Made by a program: the position numbers and the translations under genes
Assembly (NCBI RefSeq): GCF_035917455.1
Contig: NZ_CP109078.1
Coordinates: forward strand, 7,858,001 to 7,922,000
From: Micromonospora sp. NBC_01796
GTDB taxonomy: Bacteria; Actinomycetota; Actinomycetes; Mycobacteriales; Micromonosporaceae
Length of the DNA: 64,000 nt
Direction: 5' to 3'
The notes under the pieces: model-generated
Database searches by the model: none
The model's input: the letters and a program-made list of their open reading frames with translations, nothing else
Told to the model about the DNA's origin: nothing
Shown here: positions 33,439 through 41,954 of the stretch, piece after piece
Numbering within the stretch: the first letter of the stretch is position 1
How the letters are laid out: every line of letters starts with the position of its first letter

Positions 33439-34452
33439 TCAGCGTACGGCGCTGCCGGGCGCGTGGTCGAGCAACGACAGTTCGGTACGGGTGGGCAGTC
33501 CCTCCCAGTCGCCCCGGGTGGCGACCGCGAACGCGCCGGTGGTGACGGCCCGGTCGAGCCGGCCGGCCACGTCGAGCCCGTCGAGCAGCCCCGAGAGCAG
33601 CCCGGCCACGAACGCGTCTCCGGCGCCGACGGTGTCGACCACCGGCACCGTACGGGCCGGGGCGTGCACACTGTCCCGTCCACCGTGGCTGGTGGCGCCC
33701 CGACCGCCGTGTTTCACCACCACCTCCGGCACTCCGGCGGCCAGCAGTGCGGCGACCGGATCCGGGTCGTCGGTCAACACGCCCAGTTCGTCGTCGGAGG
33801 CGACCAGGAGGTCGATCGAGGGCAGCAGTGGACGCAGCGCGGCGGCTGCCGACTCGACCGACCAGACGCGCTGCCGGTGGTTGACGTCGAGGCACACCGT
33901 GGCCCCGGCGGCTCGGGCCGCGTCGACCGCCGCCACCACCGCCGCGTACGGCTGGGTGCCGAGCCCGGCGGTGATGCCCGTGACGTGCAGGATCCGGGGT
34001 GTCGAGGCGGCATCGGCGAAGGCCGGCGACACGTCCTGCGGGCTCAACCGGGAGCCAGCCGACCCGGTCCGGTAGTAGCTGACCCGGCTGATGTCGCCGA
34101 CCCGCGCCTCGAACAGGATCAGTCCGGTCGGGGCGTCCGGGTCGATCCGGGCCAGTCCCAGGTCGACGCCTTCGGCGCGCAGCGTACGGCGGATCAGCTC
34201 GCCCGGTTCGTCGGCGCCGGTCACCCCGATCCACCGCACCCGGTGGCCGAGCCGGGCCAGGCCGATCGCCACGTTCGACTCGGCACCGGCAACCGACAGC
34301 GAGAGCGTGCCGCCCAGCCGCAGCGGTGCCGCCGCCCGGAACGCCGCCATCGTCTCCCCGAGCGTCAGCACGTCGAACCGGGGAGAGTCGTCGGACGACG
34401 CGTCGAAGCCGGAAGCGGGGGCATCGGTGCCGGGTATCGGGGTGCCGGTCAC
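33439..34452 (-). CDS. 2-keto-3-deoxy-galactonate/gluconate kinase (PfkB family)
   Basis: The 337-residue ribokinase-like enzyme shows VAGAESNVAIGLARLG near the N-terminus, a sugar-binding VSYYRTGSAGSRL, and the PfkB signature VVDTVGAGDAFVAGLLSGLL with catalytic Asp in GAGD. YYR-x-GSA is typical of KDG kinases. It should phosphorylate 2-keto-3-deoxy-galactonate (DgoK role), as its neighbours are galactonate dehydratase and the aldolase. GTG 34452 overlaps the aldolase stop; the first 25 residues before FDVLTLGETM look like an extension, so a later start is possible. Confidence 0.9.
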   Translation of the reverse strand: MTGTPIPGTDAPASGFDASSDDSPRFDVLTLGETMAAFRAAAPLRLGGTLSLSVAGAESNVAIGLARLGHRVRWIGVTGADEPGELIRRTLRAEGVDLGLARIDPDAPTGLILFEARVGDISRVSYYRTGSAGSRLSPQDVSPAFADAASTPRILHVTGITAGLGTQPYAAVVAAVDAARAAGATVCLDVNHRQRVWSVESAAAALRPLLPSIDLLVASDDELGVLTDDPDPVAALLAAGVPEVVVKHGGRGATSHGGRDSVHAPARTVPVVDTVGAGDAFVAGLLSGLLDGLDVAGRLDRAVTTGAFAVATRGDWEGLPTRTELSLLDHAPGSAVR

Positions 34453-35090
34453 GATGCGCCGCCGGCCGGGGCGATCGCCGTCACGGCGAGGAAGTCGGCC
34501 GCCCGTTGCCGGAGGGCGGCGAGGTCGCCGCCCCGGACCGCGTCGCCGACCAGGGGCGAGCCGACACCGACCGCGATCGCGCCCCGGTCGAGGTAGTCGC
34601 GGGCGCGGGCCGCGTCGACCCCGCCCACCGGTACGAACGGGGTCTGCGGGAACGGGTCGCGCAGGGCGCGCAGGTAGTCGGGGCCACCGACCGAGGCGGG
34701 GAAGAGCTTGACCGCGGCCGCCCCGCCGGTGGTCGCCTGGACCACCTCGGTCGGGGTGAGCGCACCGGCCAGCACCGGCAGCCCGAGCCGGGCGGCCTCG
34801 GCGAGGCTGGGCGCGAGTGCCGGGGTCACCAGGTAGGTCGCACCGGCCTCGGCGGCGTCGGCGGCCTGCTCGGCGGTGAGGACGGTGCCGGCGCCGAGGC
34901 CGTACTCGGTGCCGAGGGCGGCGCGGGCCCGGCGCAGCACCCCGAGGGCGTCGGTGCTGGTCAGCGAGACCTCGATCAGGTTGATCCCGCTGTCGGCCAG
35001 GGTCAGTACGGTCGCCAGCGCGGCGTCCGGGTCGCTTCCCCGGACGATCGCCAGCAGCCGGTGGGTACGCAGGGAGTCGAGCAGGTTCAT
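34449..35090 (-). CDS. 2-keto-3-deoxy-6-phosphogalactonate (KDPG-type) aldolase
   Basis: The 213-residue class I aldolase has the Eda/DgoA sequence LLAIVRGSDPDAA, the Glu of NLIEVSLTS, YGLGAGTVLT and the Schiff-base lysine in AAAVKLFPASVGGPDYL. It cleaves KDPGal (or KDPG) to pyruvate and glyceraldehyde 3-phosphate, the last step of the route. ATG 35090 gives normal length; the frame is open further upstream without family similarity. Stop overlaps the kinase GTG. Confidence 0.93.
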   Translation of the reverse strand: MNLLDSLRTHRLLAIVRGSDPDAALATVLTLADSGINLIEVSLTSTDALGVLRRARAALGTEYGLGAGTVLTAEQAADAAEAGATYLVTPALAPSLAEAARLGLPVLAGALTPTEVVQATTGGAAAVKLFPASVGGPDYLRALRDPFPQTPFVPVGGVDAARARDYLDRGAIAVGVGSPLVGDAVRGGDLAALRQRAADFLAVTAIAPAGGAS

Positions 35091-35128
35091 CGGTGGTCGC
35101 CTCCGGGCGATCGACGGACAGAAGTGGA

Positions 35129-36058
35129 TCAGTGGGCAGAGCTGGATCGATGGGCGGAGATGGTGAGCCGCCAGTTGACCTCGCCCCCGGCCGGCACCAC
35201 CGCGACATCCACTCCGACACCGCCTTCGAACGGATCGGAGACTTCCGCACCGGCCTCGGAGCGGTCGAAGACGCTGCCGAGCATGGGTTCGACGCCGATG
35301 CTGCGGTACGGGCGGTCGGCGGGCCAGCCGCGCAGGTTGCGCCAGAGGGCGGTGGACCGGGGCTGGTCGGCGCAGTCGAGTCGCAGGGTGAGGATGTCCG
35401 TGCCGTCGACCACCCGTACCTCGGCGCAGCCGACGAGTACGGCGCCGACGGCGGTGCCGTCGTCCGGGCCGAGCCGGTCCAGCGGCAGTCCCGCCGGTTC
35501 GGGCCAGGCGGCGGTGTGCCACGGCCGGCCCGCCGGCCATCCGCCGTCGCCCGGCGGGGCGCCGGGACCATCCGACACCGTCGGGCGGACCAGCTCGGCG
35601 GCTTCCGGGTAGAGCCGGGTCAGGGTGCCGGCGGGCGCCACCAGCCGGGCTTCGGGGCCGAGGTCGAGCAGGGCGTGCGCGGCCCAGACGAACCGGTATC
35701 CGGCGGCGGCTCGCAGCCGGTAGTCGGCCACCACCACGCCGCCCTCGTCGGTCAGTCGGCGGGTGAGGGTGAAGTCGGGACAGTCGACGGTGGCGGTCCG
35801 GGCGTCCGTCATACGCCAGGGGCGGGACCAGGCGTCGCCGTGGTCCGGTATGCCCCGCACGGTCGGCACGCACTCCTCCAGCCCGCCAGCGTCCACGAAC
35901 GGGCCGCCGGGAATGACCTGGTCACGACCACTGTCGGGGCCGGTCCAGAGCCACTGCCGGCCTCCGCCGGTGAGGCTGGTCCACCGCCCGCCGAGGCGGT
36001 GGTCGTACGCGACCCGCAACGGGATCGGTGCTGCCGGGAGCGATGGGCCGGTCACCAT
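35129..36058 (-). CDS. Aldose 1-epimerase-like protein
   Basis: The 309-residue beta-sandwich protein of the galactose-mutarotase superfamily shows GGLEECVPTVRG, a VWAAHALLDLGPEARLV stretch with the usual conserved His, and RSIGVEPMLGS near the end, where the catalytic Glu of this family usually lies. It probably interconverts anomers of the pathway sugar; some relatives bind sugars without known activity. ATG 36058 overlaps the end of dgoD (a GTG follows at once at 36055). It sits between dehydratase and aldolase in the operon. Confidence 0.75.
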   Translation of the reverse strand: MVTGPSLPAAPIPLRVAYDHRLGGRWTSLTGGGRQWLWTGPDSGRDQVIPGGPFVDAGGLEECVPTVRGIPDHGDAWSRPWRMTDARTATVDCPDFTLTRRLTDEGGVVVADYRLRAAAGYRFVWAAHALLDLGPEARLVAPAGTLTRLYPEAAELVRPTVSDGPGAPPGDGGWPAGRPWHTAAWPEPAGLPLDRLGPDDGTAVGAVLVGCAEVRVVDGTDILTLRLDCADQPRSTALWRNLRGWPADRPYRSIGVEPMLGSVFDRSEAGAEVSDPFEGGVGVDVAVVPAGGEVNWRLTISAHRSSSAH

Positions 36059-37197
36059 TCGGCGAAGGATCCGTCGTCGTGCCGCCACACCGGGTTACGC
36101 CAGGCGTGCCCCTCCCGGGCGGCGGACCGGACCGCCGCCTCGTCCACGGTGATGCCGAGCCCGTGCCCCTCCGGTCGGCGGATGTGCCCGTCGACGAACC
36201 GGAACGGCTCCGGGTCGATGACGTAGTCGAGCAGCTCGGCGCCCCCGTGGTAGTGCATGCCGATGCTCTGTTCCTGGATCAGGAAGTTGGGGGTGGCGAA
36301 GGCGATCTGGAGGCTGGCGGCGAGCGCGATCGGGCCGAGCGGGCAGTGCGGGGCGAGCACCGCGCCGTACGGCTCGGCCATGGCACCGATCCGGCGTACC
36401 TCGGAGATGCCTCCGGCGTGGGACAGGTCCGGTTGCAGCACCGCGACCCCGGCCTGGAGCGGGGTGAGGAACTCGGCCCGGCCGAAGAGCCGTTCCCCGG
36501 TGGCTACCGGGACGGGGGAGGCGGTGACGACGTCGTGCAGCAGATGCCCCTGTTCGGGCAGGAGGGGCTCCTCGACGAAGAGGGGGTGGAACGGGGCGAG
36601 TTCCGGCAGGATGCGGCGGGCACCGGCGGCGGTGGCCCGGCCGTGGAAGTCGATGGCGACGTCCCGGTGTTCGCCGAGCACCTCCCGGGCGGCGGCGACC
36701 CGGCGGACCACCCCGGCCACCTCGGCGGCGGTCGGGATGGCGGAGAGCTGGCCGGAGGCGTTCATCTTCACCGCGGTCATGCCGGCGGCGACCTGGGCGG
36801 CGATCGCGTCGGCGACCTCACCCGGGTCGTCCCCACCGACCCAGGAGTAGACCCGGACCCGGTCCCGGACCGGGCCGCCGAGCAGGGCGTGCACCGGGGC
36901 GCCGTACGCCTTGCCTGCGATGTCCCAGAGTGCCTGGTCGAGTCCGGCGACGGCGCTGGAGAGCACCGGCCCGCCCCGGTAGAAGCCGCCCTTGGTGAGC
37001 ACCTGCCAGTGCTGTTCGATCCGCAGCGGGTCCTCACCGATCAGGTACTCGGAGAGCACCTCGACCGCGCTGCGTACCACTTCGGCGCGCCCCTCCACCA
37101 CGGGCTCGCCCCACCCGATCAACCCTTCGTCGGTCTCCACCCGGCAGAACAGCCACCGGGGCGGGACGAGGAAGGTCTCGATTCGGCTGATCTTCAC
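36052..37197 (-). CDS. dgoD: D-galactonate dehydratase
   Basis: The 381-residue enolase-superfamily enzyme is close in sequence pattern to E. coli DgoD along its length. It has MKISRIETFLVPPRWLF at the start, GGFYRGGPVLSSAVAGLDQA, metal ligands in AIDFHGR, FVEEPLLPEQ and TGERLF, the catalytic histidine in LAPHCPLGPIALAA, and the C-terminal RNPVWRHDDGSFAEW. It dehydrates D-galactonate to 2-keto-3-deoxy-D-galactonate. GTG 37197 overlaps the regulator stop. The strong match fixes the sugar of this operon as galactose-derived more firmly than any other gene here. Confidence 0.93.
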   Translation of the reverse strand: MKISRIETFLVPPRWLFCRVETDEGLIGWGEPVVEGRAEVVRSAVEVLSEYLIGEDPLRIEQHWQVLTKGGFYRGGPVLSSAVAGLDQALWDIAGKAYGAPVHALLGGPVRDRVRVYSWVGGDDPGEVADAIAAQVAAGMTAVKMNASGQLSAIPTAAEVAGVVRRVAAAREVLGEHRDVAIDFHGRATAAGARRILPELAPFHPLFVEEPLLPEQGHLLHDVVTASPVPVATGERLFGRAEFLTPLQAGVAVLQPDLSHAGGISEVRRIGAMAEPYGAVLAPHCPLGPIALAASLQIAFATPNFLIQEQSIGMHYHGGAELLDYVIDPEPFRFVDGHIRRPEGHGLGITVDEAAVRSAAREGHAWRNPVWRHDDGSFAEW

Positions 37198-37904
37198 CGG
37201 GTGCCTTTCTGTTGACGTACCTTTTCGACGTCCGCGACGGCCTTGTCCAGCAGTCCCCGCATGGCCTGTTCGGCGGCGGCACTGTCCCCGGCGCGGATGG
37301 CGTCGACGACCGCGCGGTGGCTGGGTACCGGGTCGTCGTACTGCTCGACGCCGTGTACGAGGCGGTCACGTTCGGCGAGGCCGGTCTCCATCACCACCTC
37401 CATCCGCACCAGCAGCTCGTTGTGGGTGGCGGCGAGCAGCGCGCGGTGGAAGGTGAGGTCGGCGCCGACCGCGGCCACCGGGTCACCGTCGGCGGCGGAC
37501 ATCTCGGCCAGGGCGCTGTCGAGGCTGTCCAGGTCGGCGTCGACGGCCCGGGTGGCGGCGAGCCGGGCGGCGGCCGGCTCGATGATGCTGCGCACCTCGT
37601 GCAGGGCGTCGAGCAGGCGCGGGTCGGCACCGTCGGCGAACTGCCAGCGGATGACGTCGCCGTCGAGCAGGTTCCAGTCCGACCGGGGCCGGACGAAGGT
37701 GCCGCGCTTCTGCCGGGCGTCGACCATGCCCTTGGCGGTGAGCACCTTGAGCGCCTCGCGCAGCACGGTGAGACTGACGTCGAGCTCCTGTTGGAGGGCG
37801 GCGAGGTTGAGGGTCGCGCCCTCGGCGATCTCGCCGGCCAGGATGCGTCGGGCCAGGACCTCGACGGTCTGGCCATGGATGCCGCGGCGTGCGTACTGTG
37901 CCAA
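37194..37904 (-). CDS. GntR/FadR-family regulator (DgoR-like)
   Basis: The 236-residue regulator has an N-terminal winged helix (VEVLARRILAGEIAEG, LQQELDVSLTVLREALKVL, KRGTFVRPR) and an all-helical FadR C-terminal domain with metal-site histidines (DLTFHRALLAATHN, PSHRAVVDAI). The WNLLDGDVIRW segment is typical of galactonate and related sugar-acid regulators. It is second in the operon it probably controls, between the SDR and dgoD genes, and an AT-rich divergent region at 38689-38850 is the likely target. Ligand is presumably galactonate or a keto-deoxy acid. Confidence 0.9.
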   Translation of the reverse strand: MAQYARRGIHGQTVEVLARRILAGEIAEGATLNLAALQQELDVSLTVLREALKVLTAKGMVDARQKRGTFVRPRSDWNLLDGDVIRWQFADGADPRLLDALHEVRSIIEPAAARLAATRAVDADLDSLDSALAEMSAADGDPVAAVGADLTFHRALLAATHNELLVRMEVVMETGLAERDRLVHGVEQYDDPVPSHRAVVDAIRAGDSAAAEQAMRGLLDKAVADVEKVRQQKGTR

Positions 37905-37941
37905 TGCTCTGGGTGCCTTCTCGCTCGTCAGGGTCGATGGT

Positions 37942-38688
37942 TCAGGCCGAGGCTTTCACCGCGGTCCAGCCGCCGTCCACCACCAGGCTGGTGCCGGTGA
38001 CGTAGGCGGCGTCGGGTGAGGCGAGGAAGGCCACGGTGGCGGCCACCTCGTCCGGGGTGCCGAACCTGCCGGCGACCGTCTGGGCGACGCTACGCGCTCT
38101 GTCCTCTTCGGACACACGATCCCACGCGGCGGTGAAGATCGGTCCGGGCAGCACGGTGTTCACCCGTACGTCCGGGCCGTACTCCACGGCGAGCTGGCGG
38201 CCGAGGGAGACCAGGCCGCCCTTGGCCGCCGCGTAGGCCGGATGTCCGGGCAACCCCACGAGCGCGTGTACGGAGGAGACGATCACGACCGCGCCCCGGT
38301 TCGCCCGCAGGTCGGGCAGGCAGGCGCGGACGCCGAGGAAGGTGCCGGTCAGGCAGACCGCGATCTGCCGGTCCCAGGATTCGCGGCTGGTCTCGTGCGC
38401 GGGTGCCACCTCGTTGAGATGGGCGTTGCTGACCAGGATGTCCACCGGCCCGAGCCGGTCGCGTACGGCGGCGACGGCGACGATCCAACTGTCCTCGTCG
38501 GCCACGTCGGAAATCACCGAATGTGCGCGCCCACCGGCCGCTCTGATCTCCTCGGCGAGGGGCTCCGCGTCACGCAGGTCGGTGAGTCCGACCGCCGCTC
38601 CTTCGGCAGCAAGCCGCCGGGCGACAGCCGCCCCGATGCCGCCAATTGCACCTGTGACCAGGGCAACCTTGCCTTCAAGCCGTCGCAT
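37942..38688 (-). CDS. Short-chain dehydrogenase, probable galactose 1-dehydrogenase
   Basis: The 248-residue classical SDR has the NAD(P) loop VTGAIGGIGAAVARRLA, the NAG-like VSNAHLN, catalytic Ser-Tyr-Lys in IVSSVHALVGLPGHPAYAAAK, and the C-terminal YVTGTSLVVDGG. Asp in LTDLRD after strand 2 suggests NAD preference. ATG 38688 is chosen because MRRLEGKVALVTG is the normal SDR start. As first gene of the dgo-type operon it most likely oxidises D-galactose to the lactone; sequence alone cannot exclude fucose, arabinose or another sugar. Confidence 0.8.
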   Translation of the reverse strand: MRRLEGKVALVTGAIGGIGAAVARRLAAEGAAVGLTDLRDAEPLAEEIRAAGGRAHSVISDVADEDSWIVAVAAVRDRLGPVDILVSNAHLNEVAPAHETSRESWDRQIAVCLTGTFLGVRACLPDLRANRGAVVIVSSVHALVGLPGHPAYAAAKGGLVSLGRQLAVEYGPDVRVNTVLPGPIFTAAWDRVSEEDRARSVAQTVAGRFGTPDEVAATVAFLASPDAAYVTGTSLVVDGGWTAVKASA

Positions 38689-38850
38689 ATGCTGGCTCAC
38701 CGTCCGCCGAACCTCGATGATCAAATCATTAATTACGAAGAAATCTTGACAGTCGCGGGCCCCAGATGCAACCTTCTGATCACACCGTTTACAGGACCGA
38801 CACACCGCGATCCGTGACGCACCGTGTCGTTGAGGAAGGGACACACCCCC
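38689..38850. promoter_or_regulatory. Divergent control region of the galactoside locus
   Basis: This 162-bp gap between the two operons contains an AT-rich island unusual for the window. ATGAT-CAA-ATCAT (38717-38729) is a perfect interrupted palindrome and a candidate site for the FadR-type regulator. TTGACA at 38746-38751 is a consensus -35 for the plus strand, though no good -10 follows at 17-18 nt. Confidence 0.5.
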
Positions 38851-40146
38851 GTGAGCGACTTCGACCCCAGTCGTCGCCGGTTCCTTGGGCACGTCGGCCT
38901 CGCCGGCCTGGGCGTGCTCGGAGCGGGCAGCCTGGTCGGCTGCGCCAGTTCCGCCAGCAGCCCCGGCGGAAGCGGTAGCGCCACCGGCCCGATCACCCTC
39001 CAGTCGAACCTCTCCTCCCCGCAGGCCAAGGCCGCGATGGAGAAGATCATCGAGAACTTCAACAAGCAGGGCAAGGGCACCGCGACGCTGAACACCATCG
39101 CGTCCGAGACCTACCGCACCCAGCTACCGACGTACCTGACCTCGGCCAACCCGCCGGACCTCTACACCTGGTACGCCGGCTCCGTCGCCAACGACTACGC
39201 CAGCAAGAACCTCCTCCTGGACGTCTCCGACGTGTGGCAGGGGATGTCGGACTACCCCGAGTCGCTGCGGACCCTCTCCACCGACGCCTCCGGCAAGAAG
39301 ATCTTCGTCCCGATGAACAACTACTGGTGGGGCTTCTTCTACCGCAAGTCGAACTTCGCCAAGTGGGGCGTACAGGAGCCGAAGACCTGGGCCGAGTTCA
39401 TCACGCTCTGCCAGACCCTCCAGAGCAAGGGCATCCCGCCGATCGGCATCGGCCTCGGCGACACCCCGTGGGTCGCGTCGGCCTGGTTCGACTACCTGAA
39501 CATCCGGATCAACGGGGCGCCGTTCCACCGCGAACTGCTCGCCGGCAAGCAGCGCTTCGACGACCCGAAGGTCAAGGCGGTCCTGGAGAAGTGGCGCGAG
39601 GTGCTGCCGTTCTTCGACCCGAAGGGCAAGGCGTACCCGTTCCAGGAGGCGACCACCGCGCTGCTGGCGGGCAAGACCGGGATGTTCCTGATCGGCACCT
39701 TCTTCGCCGACGCCGCCCCGAAGGACGCCCTCGGCGACCTCGACTTCTTCCGGTTCCCGATCATCGACCCGGCGGTCCCGGTGGCCGAGGAGGCGCCGAC
39801 CGACGGCTTCTTCGCCAGCGCCAAGGCGGGCAACCCGACCGGCACCAAGGCGCTGCTCACGTACCTGGCCTCGGCCGAGGCGCAGGAGGCGTACGTCGCC
39901 GCCAGCTCGGGGATCGTGCTGCCGGCGAACCCGAAGGCCAAGGCGTCCGACTCGCCGCTGGTGGTGAAGGGCAAGGCGATGCTGGACAGCGCCAAGGAGC
40001 TGACCCAGTTCTTCAACCGGGACTCCAGCGACGCCCTCCAGCCCACCGCTGACACCGCACTGACCAAGTTCATCGACAAGCCCGACCAGATCGACGCGAT
40101 CCTGCGCGAATGGCAGGCCGGAGCCGAGAAGGTCTTCAAGGGCTGA
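38851..40146 (+). CDS. Sugar ABC transporter substrate-binding lipoprotein
   Basis: The 431-residue family 1 extracellular solute-binding protein of the CUT1 type has a twin-arginine motif SRRRFLG and a lipobox LVGC within the first 32 residues, so it is probably exported by Tat and lipid-anchored. The mature part shows YWWGFFYRKSNFAKWGV and GKTGMFLIGTFFADAAP, usual for oligosaccharide binders. GTG 38851 has GAGGAAGGG upstream. It is followed by two permeases and an alpha-galactosidase, so melibiose, raffinose or another alpha-galactoside is a reasonable ligand guess. Confidence 0.9.
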   Translation: MSDFDPSRRRFLGHVGLAGLGVLGAGSLVGCASSASSPGGSGSATGPITLQSNLSSPQAKAAMEKIIENFNKQGKGTATLNTIASETYRTQLPTYLTSANPPDLYTWYAGSVANDYASKNLLLDVSDVWQGMSDYPESLRTLSTDASGKKIFVPMNNYWWGFFYRKSNFAKWGVQEPKTWAEFITLCQTLQSKGIPPIGIGLGDTPWVASAWFDYLNIRINGAPFHRELLAGKQRFDDPKVKAVLEKWREVLPFFDPKGKAYPFQEATTALLAGKTGMFLIGTFFADAAPKDALGDLDFFRFPIIDPAVPVAEEAPTDGFFASAKAGNPTGTKALLTYLASAEAQEAYVAASSGIVLPANPKAKASDSPLVVKGKAMLDSAKELTQFFNRDSSDALQPTADTALTKFIDKPDQIDAILREWQAGAEKVFKG

Positions 40147-41084
40147 TGACTTCCGTCGACGAGCGGGTGCTGGCGCCGGACGCGCCGGCACCGGCCAGCA
40201 CCCGCCGGCGGCGGCGACGGGGCAAGCCCCTGTCGCCGCTGCTGGTGGCCTTCGTACTCGTACCCTTCGCGGTCGAGAGCATCTGGGTGTTCTGGCCCGC
40301 CCTGCAGGGATTCTGGTTCTCGCTGACCCGGTGGGACGGACTGGAGCCGCCCACGTACATCGGCTTCGACAACTACGCGGAGCTGGCCGGCGACGCGACC
40401 TTCCGGGGTGCGCTGGTCAACACCGTGCTCTGGCTGGTGCTCTTCGGGGGCCTGTCGGTGCTCGGCGGGTTCGGGATGGCGCTGTTGTTGCAGCGGGAAC
40501 GGCGCGGGGTCGGGTTCTACCGGGCCGCGCTGTTCACCCCGGTCGTCTTCTCGCTGGTGGTGACGGCGCTGGTCTGGCGGGTCTTCTACCAGCCGGACGG
40601 GGTCGCCGACGAGCTGTTGCGCGCGGTCGGGTTGGAACACCTGATCCGCCCCTGGCTCGCCGACCCGGACACCGCCCTGTACGCGGTGATCCTGCCTGCC
40701 CTGTGGCGGCAGATCGGCTACGTCATGGTGCTGTTCCTGGCCGGACTGAAGGCGATCGACCCCGCCCTGCACGAGGCGGCCAAGATGGACGGCGCCAACA
40801 ACTGGCAGCGGCTGTGGAACGTGACGATCCCCCAGTTGCGCGGGGTCAACGCGGTGGTGCTGTCGGTCATCGTGATCGACTCGCTGCGGTCGTTCGACAT
40901 CGTCTGGGCGTTGACCCGCGGTGGGCCGTACCACTCGTCGGAACTGCTGAGCACCTACATGTACTCGACCGCGTTCCAGAGCCTGCGGCTGGGTTACGCG
41001 TCCGCGATCGCCGTCGTCATCTTCGTGCTCGCGCTCGCCGTCATCCTCGGCTACCTGGTACGCGCGTTCCGGGAGGACGCATGA
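40146..41084 (+). CDS. Sugar ABC transporter permease (MalF type)
   Basis: The 312-residue membrane protein has an Arg-rich N-terminus, six predicted helices and the EAA loop EAAKMDGANNWQRLWNVTIP that contacts the ATPase. It starts by TGATG overlap with the binding-protein stop. It pairs with the next permease. No ATP-binding subunit is encoded in the locus; many actinomycetes share one MsiK-type ATPase between CUT1 systems. Confidence 0.93.
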   Translation: MTSVDERVLAPDAPAPASTRRRRRRGKPLSPLLVAFVLVPFAVESIWVFWPALQGFWFSLTRWDGLEPPTYIGFDNYAELAGDATFRGALVNTVLWLVLFGGLSVLGGFGMALLLQRERRGVGFYRAALFTPVVFSLVVTALVWRVFYQPDGVADELLRAVGLEHLIRPWLADPDTALYAVILPALWRQIGYVMVLFLAGLKAIDPALHEAAKMDGANNWQRLWNVTIPQLRGVNAVVLSVIVIDSLRSFDIVWALTRGGPYHSSELLSTYMYSTAFQSLRLGYASAIAVVIFVLALAVILGYLVRAFREDA

Positions 41085-41905
41085 TCCGCGCACTGCGCAC
41101 CGGCTCGTTCCACCTCGGCATGAGCCTGCTGTCGCTGCTCTGGCTGGCCCCGATCCTCTGGGTGGTGGTGATGTCGACGCGTACGTTCGACGACATCGCC
41201 GCCAACGGGGTCGGCAGCCTGCCGCACTCGTTCACGCTGGACACGTACCGCCAGGCCTGGACCGACGGCGGTGAGCTGCGCGCCCTGATCAACAGCATGC
41301 TGGTCACCGTGCCGGCGGTCACCCTCAGCCTGGTCCTCGCGGCGCTGGCGGCGTTCGCGCTGGCCCGCTTCCGGATCCCCGGTCGGCGCACGATCCTGCT
41401 GCTGATGCTCGCCGGAAACCTGCTCCCACCGCAGATCCTGCTCATCCCGGTGAGCAAGTTCAGCGAGCTGACCGGGACCTTCGACACCCTGTACGCGCTG
41501 ATCGCGGTGCAGGTGGGCTTCGGGCTCGGCTTCTACACGTTCGTGCTGCACGGCTTCATGCGGGACCTGCCGAACGAGATCCAGGAGGCGGCGACCATCG
41601 ACGGCGCCGGGCCGGGGCAGATCTTCGCCCGGGTGATCCTGCCGCTGACCCGACCGGCCCTCGCCGCACTCGGCGCGCTCTCCTTCACCTGGATCTTCAA
41701 CGACCTGCTCTGGGCGATCACGGTGCTGCGTACGGACGACAACATGCCGGTCACCCCGGCCCTGCTCGCGTTGCAGGGGCAGTTCGTGTCGTCCTGGAAC
41801 GTCATCGCCGCCGGTACGGTCATCGCCGCGGTGCCGACCCTGCTGGTCTTCCTGCGCTTCCAGCGCCACTTCGTGTCCGGCCTCGCGATCGGAGCGGTGA
41901 AATAA
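41081..41905 (+). CDS. Sugar ABC transporter permease (MalG type)
   Basis: The 274-residue protein has six helices and the EAA motif EAATIDGAGPGQIFARVILP. It overlaps the previous gene by ATGA. NMPVTPALLALQGQF near the end is typical of MalG-like subunits. It completes the membrane channel for the presumed alpha-galactoside importer. Confidence 0.93.
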   Translation: MIRALRTGSFHLGMSLLSLLWLAPILWVVVMSTRTFDDIAANGVGSLPHSFTLDTYRQAWTDGGELRALINSMLVTVPAVTLSLVLAALAAFALARFRIPGRRTILLLMLAGNLLPPQILLIPVSKFSELTGTFDTLYALIAVQVGFGLGFYTFVLHGFMRDLPNEIQEAATIDGAGPGQIFARVILPLTRPALAALGALSFTWIFNDLLWAITVLRTDDNMPVTPALLALQGQFVSSWNVIAAGTVIAAVPTLLVFLRFQRHFVSGLAIGAVK

Positions 41906-41954
41906 TGAACCGGAATTGGTGGGCACGGCGATCGTGGGCTCGGCGGGAGACCCG

